Positions 15,893 through 25,572 of a stretch of DNA of 64,000 nt are shown one piece after another. This stretch comes from Mangrovibacterium lignilyticum. Its GTDB lineage: Bacteria; Bacteroidota; Bacteroidia; Bacteroidales; Prolixibacteraceae. Every line of letters begins with the position of its first letter. Within the stretch, counting starts at the first letter, position 1. The notes below the pieces were generated by a model. That model did no database searches and was not told where the DNA came from. It was given only the letters and a program-made list of their open reading frames with translations. The translations under genes and the position numbers were made by a program. The stretch lies in contig NZ_WKLH01000001.1 of NCBI RefSeq assembly GCF_010882175.1, forward strand, positions 186,001-250,000, written 5' to 3'.

Positions 15893-18076
15893 ATGTCAAA
15901 AAAACTTTTAATAAGAGATTTGACTCTGAGAGATGGCCAACAATCACTGTTTGCTACACGTCTGCGCCAGGAGCAGATTGACAGAGTTCTCCCATTTTAC
16001 AAGTCAGCTAACTTTTACGCCATGGAGGTTTGGGGTGGAGCGGTTCCGGATTCGGTTATGCGCTACCTGAACGAGAATCCATGGACAAGGTTACAAACCA
16101 TTAAAAAAGCCGTTGGTGATGTCAGCAAACTGACTGCTCTTTCGCGCGGACGTAACCTGTTTGGTTATACGCCCTACACCGACGAGATCATCGACGGATT
16201 TAGCCGCCATGCAATTGAATCCGGTTTAGGCATCATGCGTATTTTCGATGCTCTGAACGACATCAACAACGTAAAATCGACTATTAAGTACGTTAAACAA
16301 CACGGCGGCATCGCCGACTGCGCCGTTTGTTACACCATTGATCCGGAACCGGAGATAAAAGAAAAGCCAGTTGCTGTTGAAGAGAAAAAAGGCTTCCTGG
16401 GAAAATTATTCGGAAAGAAAGACCAGGCTCCTGCCCCTGCGGCTGAACCGGCTTTCAAACCTGTTTTTACCGACGAATACTTTCTGAACAAAGCGAAGGA
16501 TTTGGAAAAATTGGGTGCTGATATGATCACAATCAAAGACATGAGTGGTTTGATTCCGCCCATGCGTGTTGCCAAATTGATCTCTGAGTTCAAACAAAAT
16601 CTGCAAATCCCGGTTGATTTCCATACACACTGTACGCCAGGGTACGGACTAGCTGCTGTTTTAGCTGCCATCGTCAATGGTGTTGACATCGTTGATACCA
16701 ATATCTGGACCTTTGCCGGCGGACCTGCAGCACCAGCGATTGAATTAATCTACGTGTTCTGTCAAAAATTAGGTGTTGAGTTGGATATCAATATGGAAGC
16801 CGTTGCTGAAATCAATAAAGAATTGGTCAACATTCGTAAAGAATTGGCTGATATTGATGCTGGCAAACAATTCCCAAATCCTTTCAACCCGCTTACAGAT
16901 ACATTACCTGCTGAAATCGATGCGCTGTTCAACAAAGCCATTGACGCATGTAAAAAAGGAAATGAAGATGCCTTGATAACAGCTTGTCAGGCAATTGAGG
17001 CTTACTTCAACTTCCCAAAACCAAACAAACTGGTTCAAACAGCTCAGGTACCGGGTGGTATGTACACAAACATGGTAGCCCAGCTGAAAGCGTTGAAATC
17101 GGAAGATATTTTGGAAGATGCCATGAAGCTGATTCCTCAGGTTCGTATTGATGCCGGTTTACCACCGTTGGTAACACCAACCAGCCAAATCGTAGGTGCA
17201 CAAGCAGTGAACTGCGCGATGGATGTTAAGAACGGGAAACCAATGTACACCAACGTATCCAACCAGTTTAAAAGCTTGGTTAAAGGTGAATATGGTATTA
17301 CTCCAATTCCGGTAAACCCTGATTTCCGCGAAAAAATCTGTGGTCACCGCGATGAGCGCCCATTCGATACGTCGACCTACAAAATGCAGCCAAACCCAAC
17401 TTTAGATGAATTTGGCGGTATAAAATTGGCCGAAAATGAAGAAGAGGTGCTACTGCTCGAATTATTCCCAATGGTAGCCAAAGGTTATTTGATGGGTGTG
17501 AAAAAGGCAGCTTGGGAAGCAAAAAAAGCCAGTGAGCCACAAGTTGAGACTGTTACAAAAACAGCAAAAGCTGAAGCCAAAACGATCAGCGGAGAGACCA
17601 TTGTTACTCCCCTGCCCGGCCGTTTATTGAATTACCTGGTTGCTCCGGGCGATTTCGTTAAAATTGGTCAGCCGGTGGCGATTGTTGAAGCCATGAAAAT
17701 GGAAAACACCATTACTTCAACACACGAAGGTTATGTGAATAACCTGGTAGTTGGTGTTGGTGAGAACATGGCTGCCGAAGCAGTAATCATGGATATTGTT
17801 TCAGAACCAATTGCAAAAGCAGTTCAGGAAAAACCAAAAGCTGCTGCGAAAGTAACCGGACCAACAACAGGTGTCACTGTTCCAATGCCGGGAAAAATTC
17901 TGGACATTCAGGTAACTCCCGGTGATTCTGTAAAAGCAGGTCAGGTTGTGATCGTTTTGGAAGCCATGAAGATGGAAAACAGCATTACTGCTGAAGTTGG
18001 CGGTACTGTTAACGAAATCTTCGTTGAAGTAGGCGAAACGGTAGCTGCCGATACGAAAGTCTTCGACTTGGTATAA
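15893..18076 (+). CDS. Biotin-dependent carboxyltransferase (pyruvate carboxylase B / oxaloacetate decarboxylase alpha type) with two biotinyl domains
   Basis: Transfers CO2 between biotin and pyruvate/oxaloacetate. The DRE-TIM barrel occupies about residues 1-320 (IRDLTLRDGQQSLFATR; metal-site DFHTHCTPG; carbamylated Lys in ITIKDMSG), followed by the PYC/OADA domain (about 320-540). Two C-terminal biotinyl domains each carry EAMKMEN, with the biotin lysines at 602 and 693. Family members usually have one. A second oddity is a 40-residue insertion (about 152-191) in the barrel with a basic stretch KKGFLGKLFGKKDQ and an Ala/Pro linker. Whether it works as a decarboxylase Na+ pump or a carboxylase depends on partner subunits not in the window. 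A bidirectional terminator follows. Confidence 0.9.
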   Translation: MSKKLLIRDLTLRDGQQSLFATRLRQEQIDRVLPFYKSANFYAMEVWGGAVPDSVMRYLNENPWTRLQTIKKAVGDVSKLTALSRGRNLFGYTPYTDEIIDGFSRHAIESGLGIMRIFDALNDINNVKSTIKYVKQHGGIADCAVCYTIDPEPEIKEKPVAVEEKKGFLGKLFGKKDQAPAPAAEPAFKPVFTDEYFLNKAKDLEKLGADMITIKDMSGLIPPMRVAKLISEFKQNLQIPVDFHTHCTPGYGLAAVLAAIVNGVDIVDTNIWTFAGGPAAPAIELIYVFCQKLGVELDINMEAVAEINKELVNIRKELADIDAGKQFPNPFNPLTDTLPAEIDALFNKAIDACKKGNEDALITACQAIEAYFNFPKPNKLVQTAQVPGGMYTNMVAQLKALKSEDILEDAMKLIPQVRIDAGLPPLVTPTSQIVGAQAVNCAMDVKNGKPMYTNVSNQFKSLVKGEYGITPIPVNPDFREKICGHRDERPFDTSTYKMQPNPTLDEFGGIKLAENEEEVLLLELFPMVAKGYLMGVKKAAWEAKKASEPQVETVTKTAKAEAKTISGETIVTPLPGRLLNYLVAPGDFVKIGQPVAIVEAMKMENTITSTHEGYVNNLVVGVGENMAAEAVIMDIVSEPIAKAVQEKPKAAAKVTGPTTGVTVPMPGKILDIQVTPGDSVKAGQVVIVLEAMKMENSITAEVGGTVNEIFVEVGETVAADTKVFDLV

Positions 18077-18117
18077 GCTTATTCAGACTGATAATTCCCG
18101 TAGAAGGGACACGATAC

Positions 18118-18155
18118 AAAAAAAGGATTCAGACCACGGTTTGAATCCTTTTTTT
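18118..18155. terminator. Bidirectional terminator between carboxyltransferase and cutC
   Basis: AAAAAAA-GGATTCA, a 10-nt loop, TGAATCC-TTTTTTT. The A and T runs on either side suit termination from both convergent genes. Confidence 0.88.
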
Positions 18156-18193
18156 ATGCTGTTAGTTGATCCTCGATCAGCTGCCAAAAGAGC

Positions 18194-18841
18194 TTAATGC
18201 AACTCTCCGACGATTTTCTTGCCGTGATATTCGGTTGAACCAATCAGCTTTTGAAGATCTTCAATATTCTCGTTCGTTACTTTGCCGGCTACAACCACTT
18301 TCAGCTTTTCGCCACCCAGCTCAGTCATCTTTCGCAACAAAGCAGCACCGTCTTTTGCTGTTGGTTCACCTCCCGAGGTCAGCACTGCATCCACCTCGGG
18401 AACTTCGTTGTACAGGCGCTGAAAATCAGACCAGGTATCATTCACACTATCGATCGCTTTATGAACCGTAACATTCATTGGTTTTGCCAGCTGCGCGAGG
18501 TGCTTTATTTTTGCAATGTCCAACTCATTTTCATCAGTTGTTATTCCAAAAACGACACCCAAAACACCGGTGGTCTTGCAGTAGGCAATTTCCTCTTCCA
18601 TCTGCTTCAATTCGGCATCGGAATAATTAAAATCTCCCCCTCGCGGCCTGATCATTACTTTAATCGGAATATTGACCGTTTCCAGAACAGATTTGAGCAG
18701 TTCTTTTGATGGAGTCAAACCGTCGCTCGCCAAATCAGCACATAGCTCCAACCGATTTGCGCCACATTTTTCAGCCAAAACCGATTCACTCAAACTTTCG
18801 ACACACGCTTCCCGCACTAAAATTCCTGACTTCATATGCAA
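18194..18841 (-). CDS. cutC: CutC family protein
   Basis: TIM-barrel protein of 215 residues, a little shorter than E. coli CutC (about 248). Recognisable are the N-terminal VREACVESLSES with GANRLELCADLASDGLTPS, the central MIRPRGGDFNYSD and the C-terminal VVAGKVTNENI. The name comes from a reported role in copper tolerance in E. coli, which has been questioned; the catalytic role is unknown. Starts with MHM, so translation may begin at 18841 or 18835. Convergent with the carboxyltransferase; no partner genes. Confidence 0.9.
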   Translation of the reverse strand: MHMKSGILVREACVESLSESVLAEKCGANRLELCADLASDGLTPSKELLKSVLETVNIPIKVMIRPRGGDFNYSDAELKQMEEEIAYCKTTGVLGVVFGITTDENELDIAKIKHLAQLAKPMNVTVHKAIDSVNDTWSDFQRLYNEVPEVDAVLTSGGEPTAKDGAALLRKMTELGGEKLKVVVAGKVTNENIEDLQKLIGSTEYHGKKIVGELH

Positions 18842-18952
18842 TTTGTTGATTTAGGATTTAAAGCCGCAAAAGTAATCAAGCTTCTTTCGGAACAGATCTT
18901 TCCATTCAAAAATTTCCTTTTTTATAACAATGAACAGTCAGCGGCTATAAAC

Positions 18953-18987
18953 GAAAATCCCCCGTGAACCACATTGGAACACGGGGG
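18953..18987 (-). terminator. Terminator of the FAS1/SusCD operon
   Basis: On the minus strand CCCCCGTG, a 13-nt loop, CACGGGGG, then ATTTTCG. Lies 50 nt past the stop of the last SusD gene. Confidence 0.75.
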
Positions 18988-19037
18988 AATCTACTATCAA
19001 TTAGTCACAAATCAACTTGCAACAGAATTCTTCTACT

Positions 19038-20669
19038 TTATAAATCCCACTTGATGAAGAAATCACCATTCATGATTTTTGAACGAATTTCATCCTGCAT
19101 CGCAACGGGGTATTTAGGAACAACACGATCGGCAATGATCGACATATCATTGTAGCGTGTAGCCATCCGGTACATCATTCCCATTACACGTCCTTCAGCT
19201 GGGTATTCCAACAGCATTGCATCGAGCAGAGCCAAATCGTATTCCTTGATACGCTCTTCCTCTGTCAAATTATAATCTTCAGCAGTTGGATCCGACAAAA
19301 CGAAAAAATCTCCGTTTACACAACCTTCAATACCAATGTTGTTGTAAGAGCGATGTAGTAAAAAGTCTCGGTACCTGCCATCCCACTGATCGGGATCGTT
19401 ATTTCTATCGAACTCCCCCTGATCCGGAAAGCGTCCGGCAACACCTTCATTGAGCAATGTTCCTGCAGGTTCGTATTTTCCCAAGTGATTTTCAGCTTCA
19501 GCCAGCCAAAAATGGTAATCGTGGCCGCGGTACAACGGAATACTGGCATCACTCTGGTAAGGCTGTCTCCAACGATAGTTCGCATGGTATTTACCAACGA
19601 CTGTATCACCGTCTTGTGAAAGGAAGTTACAATAGCGACCGCGTCTGTCCGAGTCACTGTACTTACTCATTGCATAAGTTGTCGGACGAATCAGGTATTG
19701 AGCCGGAGCCCGATGACCAAAATAAGTAATCAGGTCGTTGGTCTGGTTATTCGTGTAATCGTAAATAATCGACGAAACAGAAGAGCGACTATAATACGTA
19801 CCCTCAGCGAAAATACGGTAATAGTTATTGGTCCAGCCGGCATTCAAACTATACCGGTATGGATCCTCATAGAAAGTCTCAACCAAACGACTCAAGATTT
19901 GCTCTTTGATCCAGGCCCAACCTTCATTTTTATTTACCAACAATTCGCAACGTAAGCACAACCAGTCCGGCGTAATGTAGTTCCAGTGTTGATATTGCCC
20001 GTCAGTTGGATTTTCCGGATCAAGCCAGTCTCCCCAATTCATTTCAAGCGTACCATCGATTCCGTTTACACCGTTATCGATTAAATCCAAACATTTATCA
20101 ACGATCTCGTCAACGCTGTTCAAACGTACGAAAGTAGTTCCATCGGTTACGTCTTTTAACTCGGTTACCGGATCATCAAAATAGATGGCCTCACCATAGA
20201 GTTGCGCTAACTTAAAGTAAGTCCATGCTTTAATCCGAATTGCACCGCTAATTAATGCTTTATAATTCGTTTCAGTGCTACTATCCATGGCATCACCGAT
20301 TTTTTCCCGGTAAGCAAACATCTTTTCCATGTAATCATTACAAGCAATGATGATCGCATAAATATCAACAGGGTCTGCAAATTCATTGGTCGATGAATTG
20401 TTGTAGTAATACATCTGCCATAGATCTTCCGGAGCATCAGACGTTGGCTCCAAAAAATCGGCACGAATATCAGACATGAAGATCATTTGATCCCCGGCCG
20501 CCTGCATTTTGGAAATAATTCCCAAATAGCCGGAGTACATTTCACTGGTTGCACCAATGTAGTCATCTGAGTTGATGATATCAGACGGGTCGGAATTAAA
20601 ATAACTATCACAGCCCGCGAATGAAATTGCCATCAAGACGACAAATATATTTTTGAATATCTTTTTCAT
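19038..20669 (-). CDS. SusD/RagB-family outer-membrane lipoprotein (last gene of FAS1 operon)
   Basis: Surface lipoprotein of 543 residues that would cap the SusC channel encoded just upstream and capture ligand. The signal peptide ends ISFAGC with Cys20 as lipid anchor. SusD-like TPR helices are spread over residues about 90-400 (for example IRIKAWTYFKLAQLYGEA and YHFWLAEAENHLGKYEPAG). The C-terminus lacks the common WNPGY-type ending. It pairs with the receptor gene 49 nt upstream and is followed by a strong terminator. Ligand unknown. Confidence 0.88.
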   Translation of the reverse strand: MKKIFKNIFVVLMAISFAGCDSYFNSDPSDIINSDDYIGATSEMYSGYLGIISKMQAAGDQMIFMSDIRADFLEPTSDAPEDLWQMYYYNNSSTNEFADPVDIYAIIIACNDYMEKMFAYREKIGDAMDSSTETNYKALISGAIRIKAWTYFKLAQLYGEAIYFDDPVTELKDVTDGTTFVRLNSVDEIVDKCLDLIDNGVNGIDGTLEMNWGDWLDPENPTDGQYQHWNYITPDWLCLRCELLVNKNEGWAWIKEQILSRLVETFYEDPYRYSLNAGWTNNYYRIFAEGTYYSRSSVSSIIYDYTNNQTNDLITYFGHRAPAQYLIRPTTYAMSKYSDSDRRGRYCNFLSQDGDTVVGKYHANYRWRQPYQSDASIPLYRGHDYHFWLAEAENHLGKYEPAGTLLNEGVAGRFPDQGEFDRNNDPDQWDGRYRDFLLHRSYNNIGIEGCVNGDFFVLSDPTAEDYNLTEEERIKEYDLALLDAMLLEYPAEGRVMGMMYRMATRYNDMSIIADRVVPKYPVAMQDEIRSKIMNGDFFIKWDL

Positions 20670-20718
20670 AGATTAAATTTTTAATTCAATTCTTTTGCAA
20701 TTAATTCAAATTCCCGGG

Positions 20719-23700
20719 TTAGAACTTCAGGTTAAAACCAAATTTCACACTACGAGGGATTACAACTTTTGAGTAGTCAACACCTTGCAAAGCATCTTCG
20801 TACGAATAAGAAAATTCCGGATCAAGTCCTAAATAATCTGTCCAGGTGAACAGGTTTTCACCTGTTACGTAAACAGTTCCGGAACGGAAGAATTTCAAAA
20901 AGGTATTGTCAAAATCGTAAGCAAAAGTCACATACTTCAACTTCAGGTATGAAGCATCCTCAATCCAACGAGAAGAAAAGGCATTGTTATTCATCGGGTC
21001 GCCGTAAACTGCTTTTGGAATATCTGTTACCTGACCATCCAATTGCCAGCGATTAACCGCTGCTCGCGATTGATTATTGAAATTATCCAGCGCTTCAATC
21101 GTACGACGGTTAGCGTTGTATGCTTCATTTCCGGATGAATAAGTGAATTCAGCAGACACTGAGAAGTTTTTGTAACGGATGTACGTATTGAAACCACCAA
21201 AGAAGTCAGGAGTTGCAGATCCTAAAACTTGCTTGTCTCCATCGCCAATAAGTCCATCGCCATTTACATCCTGGTAACGGACATCACCTGCTTCGTAGTT
21301 GATACCTCTCCAATCTGTCAAGTCAGCTGCAGCAGCTTCAGCTTGTGATGCAAAAACACCTTCAGCTTTGTAACCATAGAAACTATATGGATTTGCACCA
21401 ACTTCCGTAATAATCTCAGCTCCGTCAGGCAACTCCATGATTGACTGATCAACGTTTCCTAACGATTTAACTTCGTTGGTCAACGTACTGATGTTTCCAC
21501 CAATGATCCACTCAAAGTCTTTCGTTCTCAATAAGGCAGCCGATAATTCAATTTCGATACCTGAGTTTGAAATTTCTGCTGAATTATCATAGTAGGTTGA
21601 TGTTCCCAAAACAGAAGATACCGGCTGGGCAAATAATACATCAGTTGATTTAGCATTGAAATAATTCACGCCCAAATCGATTCTGTTTCTCAACAAAGCC
21701 ATGTCAACCCCCAAATCCAATTGTTTGGTCGTTTCCCATTTCAAATTGGTATTTGGAATACTTGAACGTACAATACCTGATAATACAAGGAATGGTGTAC
21801 TTTGATAGTAGTTTTTACCGTAGTTCGATGAGAAGCGACTGTTACCGGTTAAACCATACTCAGCGCGAATATTCAGTTTATTCAGGAAAGATGAGTTTTC
21901 CAAACTTTCCATGTTTTTAGCCATGAAGGTCAAAGCTCCGGAAGGGAATACACCTAATCTGGAAGCATCAACACCTGAGGCTGAAGTTCCGTCCAGAGCA
22001 ACATTGACAGAAGCACGTAGCAGATTATTCATGGTATAGTCACCGTGTGCATAGACATTCATCCAGTTCCATTCGTTGATGTAACCATAGAATTTGGTTG
22101 TCCCGCTTTCTACAAAAGCCAACGTTTGATAAAAGTCGTTGGCCGTATTGTAACCTGATCCGGCATCATATTCTTTTTTACTGGTCAACATTTGTAAGCC
22201 ACCGTAAACATTCAGTAAATTACCGGAATCTAAAAGCTTCTTGTAATTTGCGTTTACATTGTAATACAAATTTTTAACCTCGCCGGCACCTGAACGAACC
22301 GTGTTTTCGGCCAGACCATTATTCATTGCAACGATAGTTGCGCTGCTACGTCCCGGAATAAAGATCTTTTCCTGATCGTAGTTGTAGTACAACCCAAAAG
22401 TTCCCGAAAGCAACAAGTCAGTTGCTAACTTATAGTTGGCTCCAAAACGAAGATTCACATTATGCTGACGATCTTCGGCTGTCAAAGTTTTATTAATGGC
22501 AACCGGATTACTAACACCGTAGCGATAAGTATCATACTCGGCCAAAACATTTCCGTTAGCATCCTTTTTATAGGGACTAAGCATCGGAATTTTGCTATAA
22601 GCAACTAATACCGGGTTCGTTTCAGGAAGTAAACCTTGCTCCTGTAAATCTGCCTGCAGATAAGCTAACCCAATGCTTGCCACCAACTCTAACTTACGGT
22701 TGATGTTGATACTGGTATTAATTTGTGTATTGTAGCGACTGCGTTTGGTCCCATCAACAACACCACCTTCGTTCATGTAACCTAAAGAGATATCGTATTT
22801 CGCAACAGCATCACCACCTTCAACCCGCAATATACTGTTAGAAACAACTGATGGCGCATAGATTTCATCCTGCCAGTCAGTGTTGTTATTATACAGGTAG
22901 TTGTAATAGTAATCAGGATCATCGATCAGGAAAGGAAAATTCTCAACCAGATCAGCCATGTTGTCGTAATAGGTTAAACCGATATCAGTCAGATATGATT
23001 TATATTCTTCGCCCCCCATAACAGGAAGTCTTTTGTCATTCCAGTTTACTCCGAACTGAGAAGACAGGGAAATTTGCGTTTCCAGCTTATCAGATTGAGA
23101 AGCTCCATTGGTCTCGATCAGAATCACGCCGTTGGCTCCCATTGAACCGTAAATAGAAGCTTCAGCACCTTTCAGCACAGTGATATTCTGAATATCAGCA
23201 ACATTCAGTCCGGCAAAGATTCCGCGTGAATATCCGCCAATAATTGGAGATTCTTCCGTATCTGGTAAATACGGCACACCATTGACTAAAATCAGCGGAG
23301 TATTATTACTTACCAAAGAGCGAACTCCTCGAAGGTTCAAATACGAACCTTCACCAGGCATGCCACTCTTATTGGTCACACGCAAACCTGCAACTTCGCC
23401 TTGCATGGCATTTTCGATGGTATGCACCTGATCCATATCCTTGGCTCCAATATTCTTTGCCACAGAGGTCTGTGCTGCCATCGAGAGATTCCGAAATGGA
23501 AAAACTAAATCTTGATTGTACTTGGGCTTAGCCAAGTCAATCAAAATAACATTTACATCTTCGCGCCCCGATAATGGTTGCGAAACGGAGTAAAAGCCTT
23601 CAGCCGAAATTGTAATTGTTCCTTCGGGATCGCTTACTTCGACTTCAAATTCCCCATTTTCGTCTGTCTGCACAACCCCATCAGTCCCGGTGATTGTAAC

Positions 23701-23844
23701 AACAGCAGAAGGAACAGCTTGCTTATCGGGAGCCGTAACTTTACCTTTTACTGTAATATTCTGTGCCGACAATCCAAATACTAATAAAACGAACAGTATT
23801 GTCAGTGCTATTTTACTATGTCTCATATTCAATACTTTATCCAT
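20719..23844 (-). CDS. SusC/RagA-family TonB-dependent outer-membrane receptor (second in FAS1 operon)
   Basis: Beta-barrel importer of 1,041 residues. The signal peptide ends FGLSAQ, then a carboxypeptidase-D-like beta-sandwich (about 29-110), the plug (about 120-245, with LRGVRSLVSNNTPLILVNGV, ASIYGSMGANGVILIET) and the barrel to the terminal VKFGFNLKF. No STN domain, so it is not expected to signal through FecR. Its ATG overlaps the FAS1 stop by one base (TAATG), implying coupling; an internal Met7 (MRHSK) is an alternative start. It is one of two SusC proteins in the same operon and differs from the other throughout, so it is not a recent duplication. Confidence 0.92.
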   Translation of the reverse strand: MDKVLNMRHSKIALTILFVLLVFGLSAQNITVKGKVTAPDKQAVPSAVVTITGTDGVVQTDENGEFEVEVSDPEGTITISAEGFYSVSQPLSGREDVNVILIDLAKPKYNQDLVFPFRNLSMAAQTSVAKNIGAKDMDQVHTIENAMQGEVAGLRVTNKSGMPGEGSYLNLRGVRSLVSNNTPLILVNGVPYLPDTEESPIIGGYSRGIFAGLNVADIQNITVLKGAEASIYGSMGANGVILIETNGASQSDKLETQISLSSQFGVNWNDKRLPVMGGEEYKSYLTDIGLTYYDNMADLVENFPFLIDDPDYYYNYLYNNNTDWQDEIYAPSVVSNSILRVEGGDAVAKYDISLGYMNEGGVVDGTKRSRYNTQINTSININRKLELVASIGLAYLQADLQEQGLLPETNPVLVAYSKIPMLSPYKKDANGNVLAEYDTYRYGVSNPVAINKTLTAEDRQHNVNLRFGANYKLATDLLLSGTFGLYYNYDQEKIFIPGRSSATIVAMNNGLAENTVRSGAGEVKNLYYNVNANYKKLLDSGNLLNVYGGLQMLTSKKEYDAGSGYNTANDFYQTLAFVESGTTKFYGYINEWNWMNVYAHGDYTMNNLLRASVNVALDGTSASGVDASRLGVFPSGALTFMAKNMESLENSSFLNKLNIRAEYGLTGNSRFSSNYGKNYYQSTPFLVLSGIVRSSIPNTNLKWETTKQLDLGVDMALLRNRIDLGVNYFNAKSTDVLFAQPVSSVLGTSTYYDNSAEISNSGIEIELSAALLRTKDFEWIIGGNISTLTNEVKSLGNVDQSIMELPDGAEIITEVGANPYSFYGYKAEGVFASQAEAAAADLTDWRGINYEAGDVRYQDVNGDGLIGDGDKQVLGSATPDFFGGFNTYIRYKNFSVSAEFTYSSGNEAYNANRRTIEALDNFNNQSRAAVNRWQLDGQVTDIPKAVYGDPMNNNAFSSRWIEDASYLKLKYVTFAYDFDNTFLKFFRSGTVYVTGENLFTWTDYLGLDPEFSYSYEDALQGVDYSKVVIPRSVKFGFNLKF

Positions 23845-25562
23845 TAATAATTATTCTCAGTGGGTCGCAATGTCCAGCAGTAGAGTTGGTATCTGCCTTT
23901 GGTATTTCCGCTGGCAGCAATTGCTGCAATATCATCACTCGACACTTTAATTTTGATGGGCTGCAATTCGGTCCCCGTAATAGTTACAATTCCAATCTCG
24001 GCACCATCACAGTCGTAATAAGATGATCTGTTTGAAACTGCGGCCCAATCTGCCGGAACATAACCTTCCGCATAACCTAAGCCGGTACGGTCATAGTGAA
24101 TATTGGGATTAATATTATCGTTCACGAGCTCATCGTTAAAGTAAATCTGGAATGTATGAGGAAATTTGTTCGACTTAAATCCCATTCTTAAGTGGTATTC
24201 ACCAGGAGGAACCATGACTACCGCAACAGTACCATCTTCCTTCAATGAAATACCAGTTAACTCAACAGAACAGACGCTTTCGCTAGCCTTCGCTTCATCG
24301 GTAGGCCAAGCCCGTACAGTTTTGTAGGGTACAAATGGCCAAGGTCCTAAAGGTCCAAAACCTCCGTCGTCTGTAATGGAAATATCACCTAATCCAACCC
24401 ATTTATAGTATTCGGCCTTTTCGGTCTCGTTACAATACTCCCAAATGTAAAAGCGGTTTTTAATCCGGTGAATCACCACATTATTCGGAATTTTTAAAGC
24501 CGTTGTATAATAGGCTACACCATTACTTAAAGTAAGTGGGTTAGCTGTATTTACTTTCTGTACAGAAGGTCTCCATTGAACTCCCGGTGTTGAAGCCGAT
24601 TCGCCTTCAATATATCCGGAAACAGAGTAAATATCAGTGACCCCGTCCAGGCTATCCGCACTTACGACATAATCGTAAAATGCCGATTTAATGATATACT
24701 GCTCGAACTTCAGGGAGTCGTTTGCATTCGGTTCGCGGTTCAATGCATCGCGAACGTCCTGGTAGGCTTTGCTCAAAGCTCCCTCAACCAAGGTGTTGTT
24801 AGGAATTAACATGGTTGAAGCGTAAAACTCAGACCGCATCGTCCAAGTCTCAGATCCACCTGAACTGTAGCGGTCCATCAACAAGTTTTTGGTTACAAAA
24901 ACAGAGTCGTAAACCGTATTACCAGTGTTGTCAACACCAACGGGAACACTGTTATCGCGATCAAAAACACGTTCTTCGTAGTTAAATACCAATTCCTTAA
25001 ACGCGGAGTAATCGGGCCCTAAGCTGTTTAAAACTTCATAAAGTGATTTCGGTGCAAAAATTGCATCGCTCATCAAATACACGTACCCGTTGTTTACTTG
25101 AATGATCTTCGCAATACGAGAATCTGCAACGAAATAGTCGGTCGTACTGGTTGTTTTTTCAACCGAAACTTCCAGGTATTTACCGTTCCACATTTGAATG
25201 GACAAGCCATCAACCAATTTGGTCGGCGTAAATGCCAAATCACTGACACACGTTTCGGCAAAGAAATCCGGTTCATCAATTTGAGCCCCGCTCATCACAC
25301 TGTTTGAATAAACAAAAACGGTGAATTGTTGATCTTTTCCTTCTAAACGTGTGAAGATTTCCTGATTGGTGAACAGGTCTGCTATTTCACTTAAATCAGC
25401 GGTGGACTGAATGTATTCTTCTGCAGACATATCAACAACTTCAACTAAGTCGCTGTTAACCTCTTTATCGCTGGGCAAATAGTGCTGATCCCATTTCTCA
25501 GAACAAGAGAAGGATAACAGCATAATTACTGCAGCTATTGTAAATAAATAACTTCTTTTCAT
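23844..25562 (-). CDS. FAS1 (fasciclin)-domain lipoprotein with C-terminal beta-sandwich
   Basis: Lipoprotein of 572 residues, signal peptide ending LLSFSC (Cys20). At least one FAS1-like domain is visible at about residues 45-165 (LSEIADLFTNQEIFTRLEGK, FTVFVYSNSVM) and a second, weaker one around 175-370 (ALSKAYQDVRDALN, FYDYVVSAD). The last 160 residues look like a beta-sandwich ending GRYQLYCWTLRPTE, reminiscent of carbohydrate-binding modules and similar in style to the end of the neighbouring FAS1 protein. Likely surface-exposed next to the SusCD complex. FAS1 domains serve in adhesion or glycan/protein binding, but the actual ligand is not shown. Confidence 0.78.
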   Translation of the reverse strand: MKRSYLFTIAAVIMLLSFSCSEKWDQHYLPSDKEVNSDLVEVVDMSAEEYIQSTADLSEIADLFTNQEIFTRLEGKDQQFTVFVYSNSVMSGAQIDEPDFFAETCVSDLAFTPTKLVDGLSIQMWNGKYLEVSVEKTTSTTDYFVADSRIAKIIQVNNGYVYLMSDAIFAPKSLYEVLNSLGPDYSAFKELVFNYEERVFDRDNSVPVGVDNTGNTVYDSVFVTKNLLMDRYSSGGSETWTMRSEFYASTMLIPNNTLVEGALSKAYQDVRDALNREPNANDSLKFEQYIIKSAFYDYVVSADSLDGVTDIYSVSGYIEGESASTPGVQWRPSVQKVNTANPLTLSNGVAYYTTALKIPNNVVIHRIKNRFYIWEYCNETEKAEYYKWVGLGDISITDDGGFGPLGPWPFVPYKTVRAWPTDEAKASESVCSVELTGISLKEDGTVAVVMVPPGEYHLRMGFKSNKFPHTFQIYFNDELVNDNINPNIHYDRTGLGYAEGYVPADWAAVSNRSSYYDCDGAEIGIVTITGTELQPIKIKVSSDDIAAIAASGNTKGRYQLYCWTLRPTENNY

Positions 25563-25572
25563 AACCTATACA

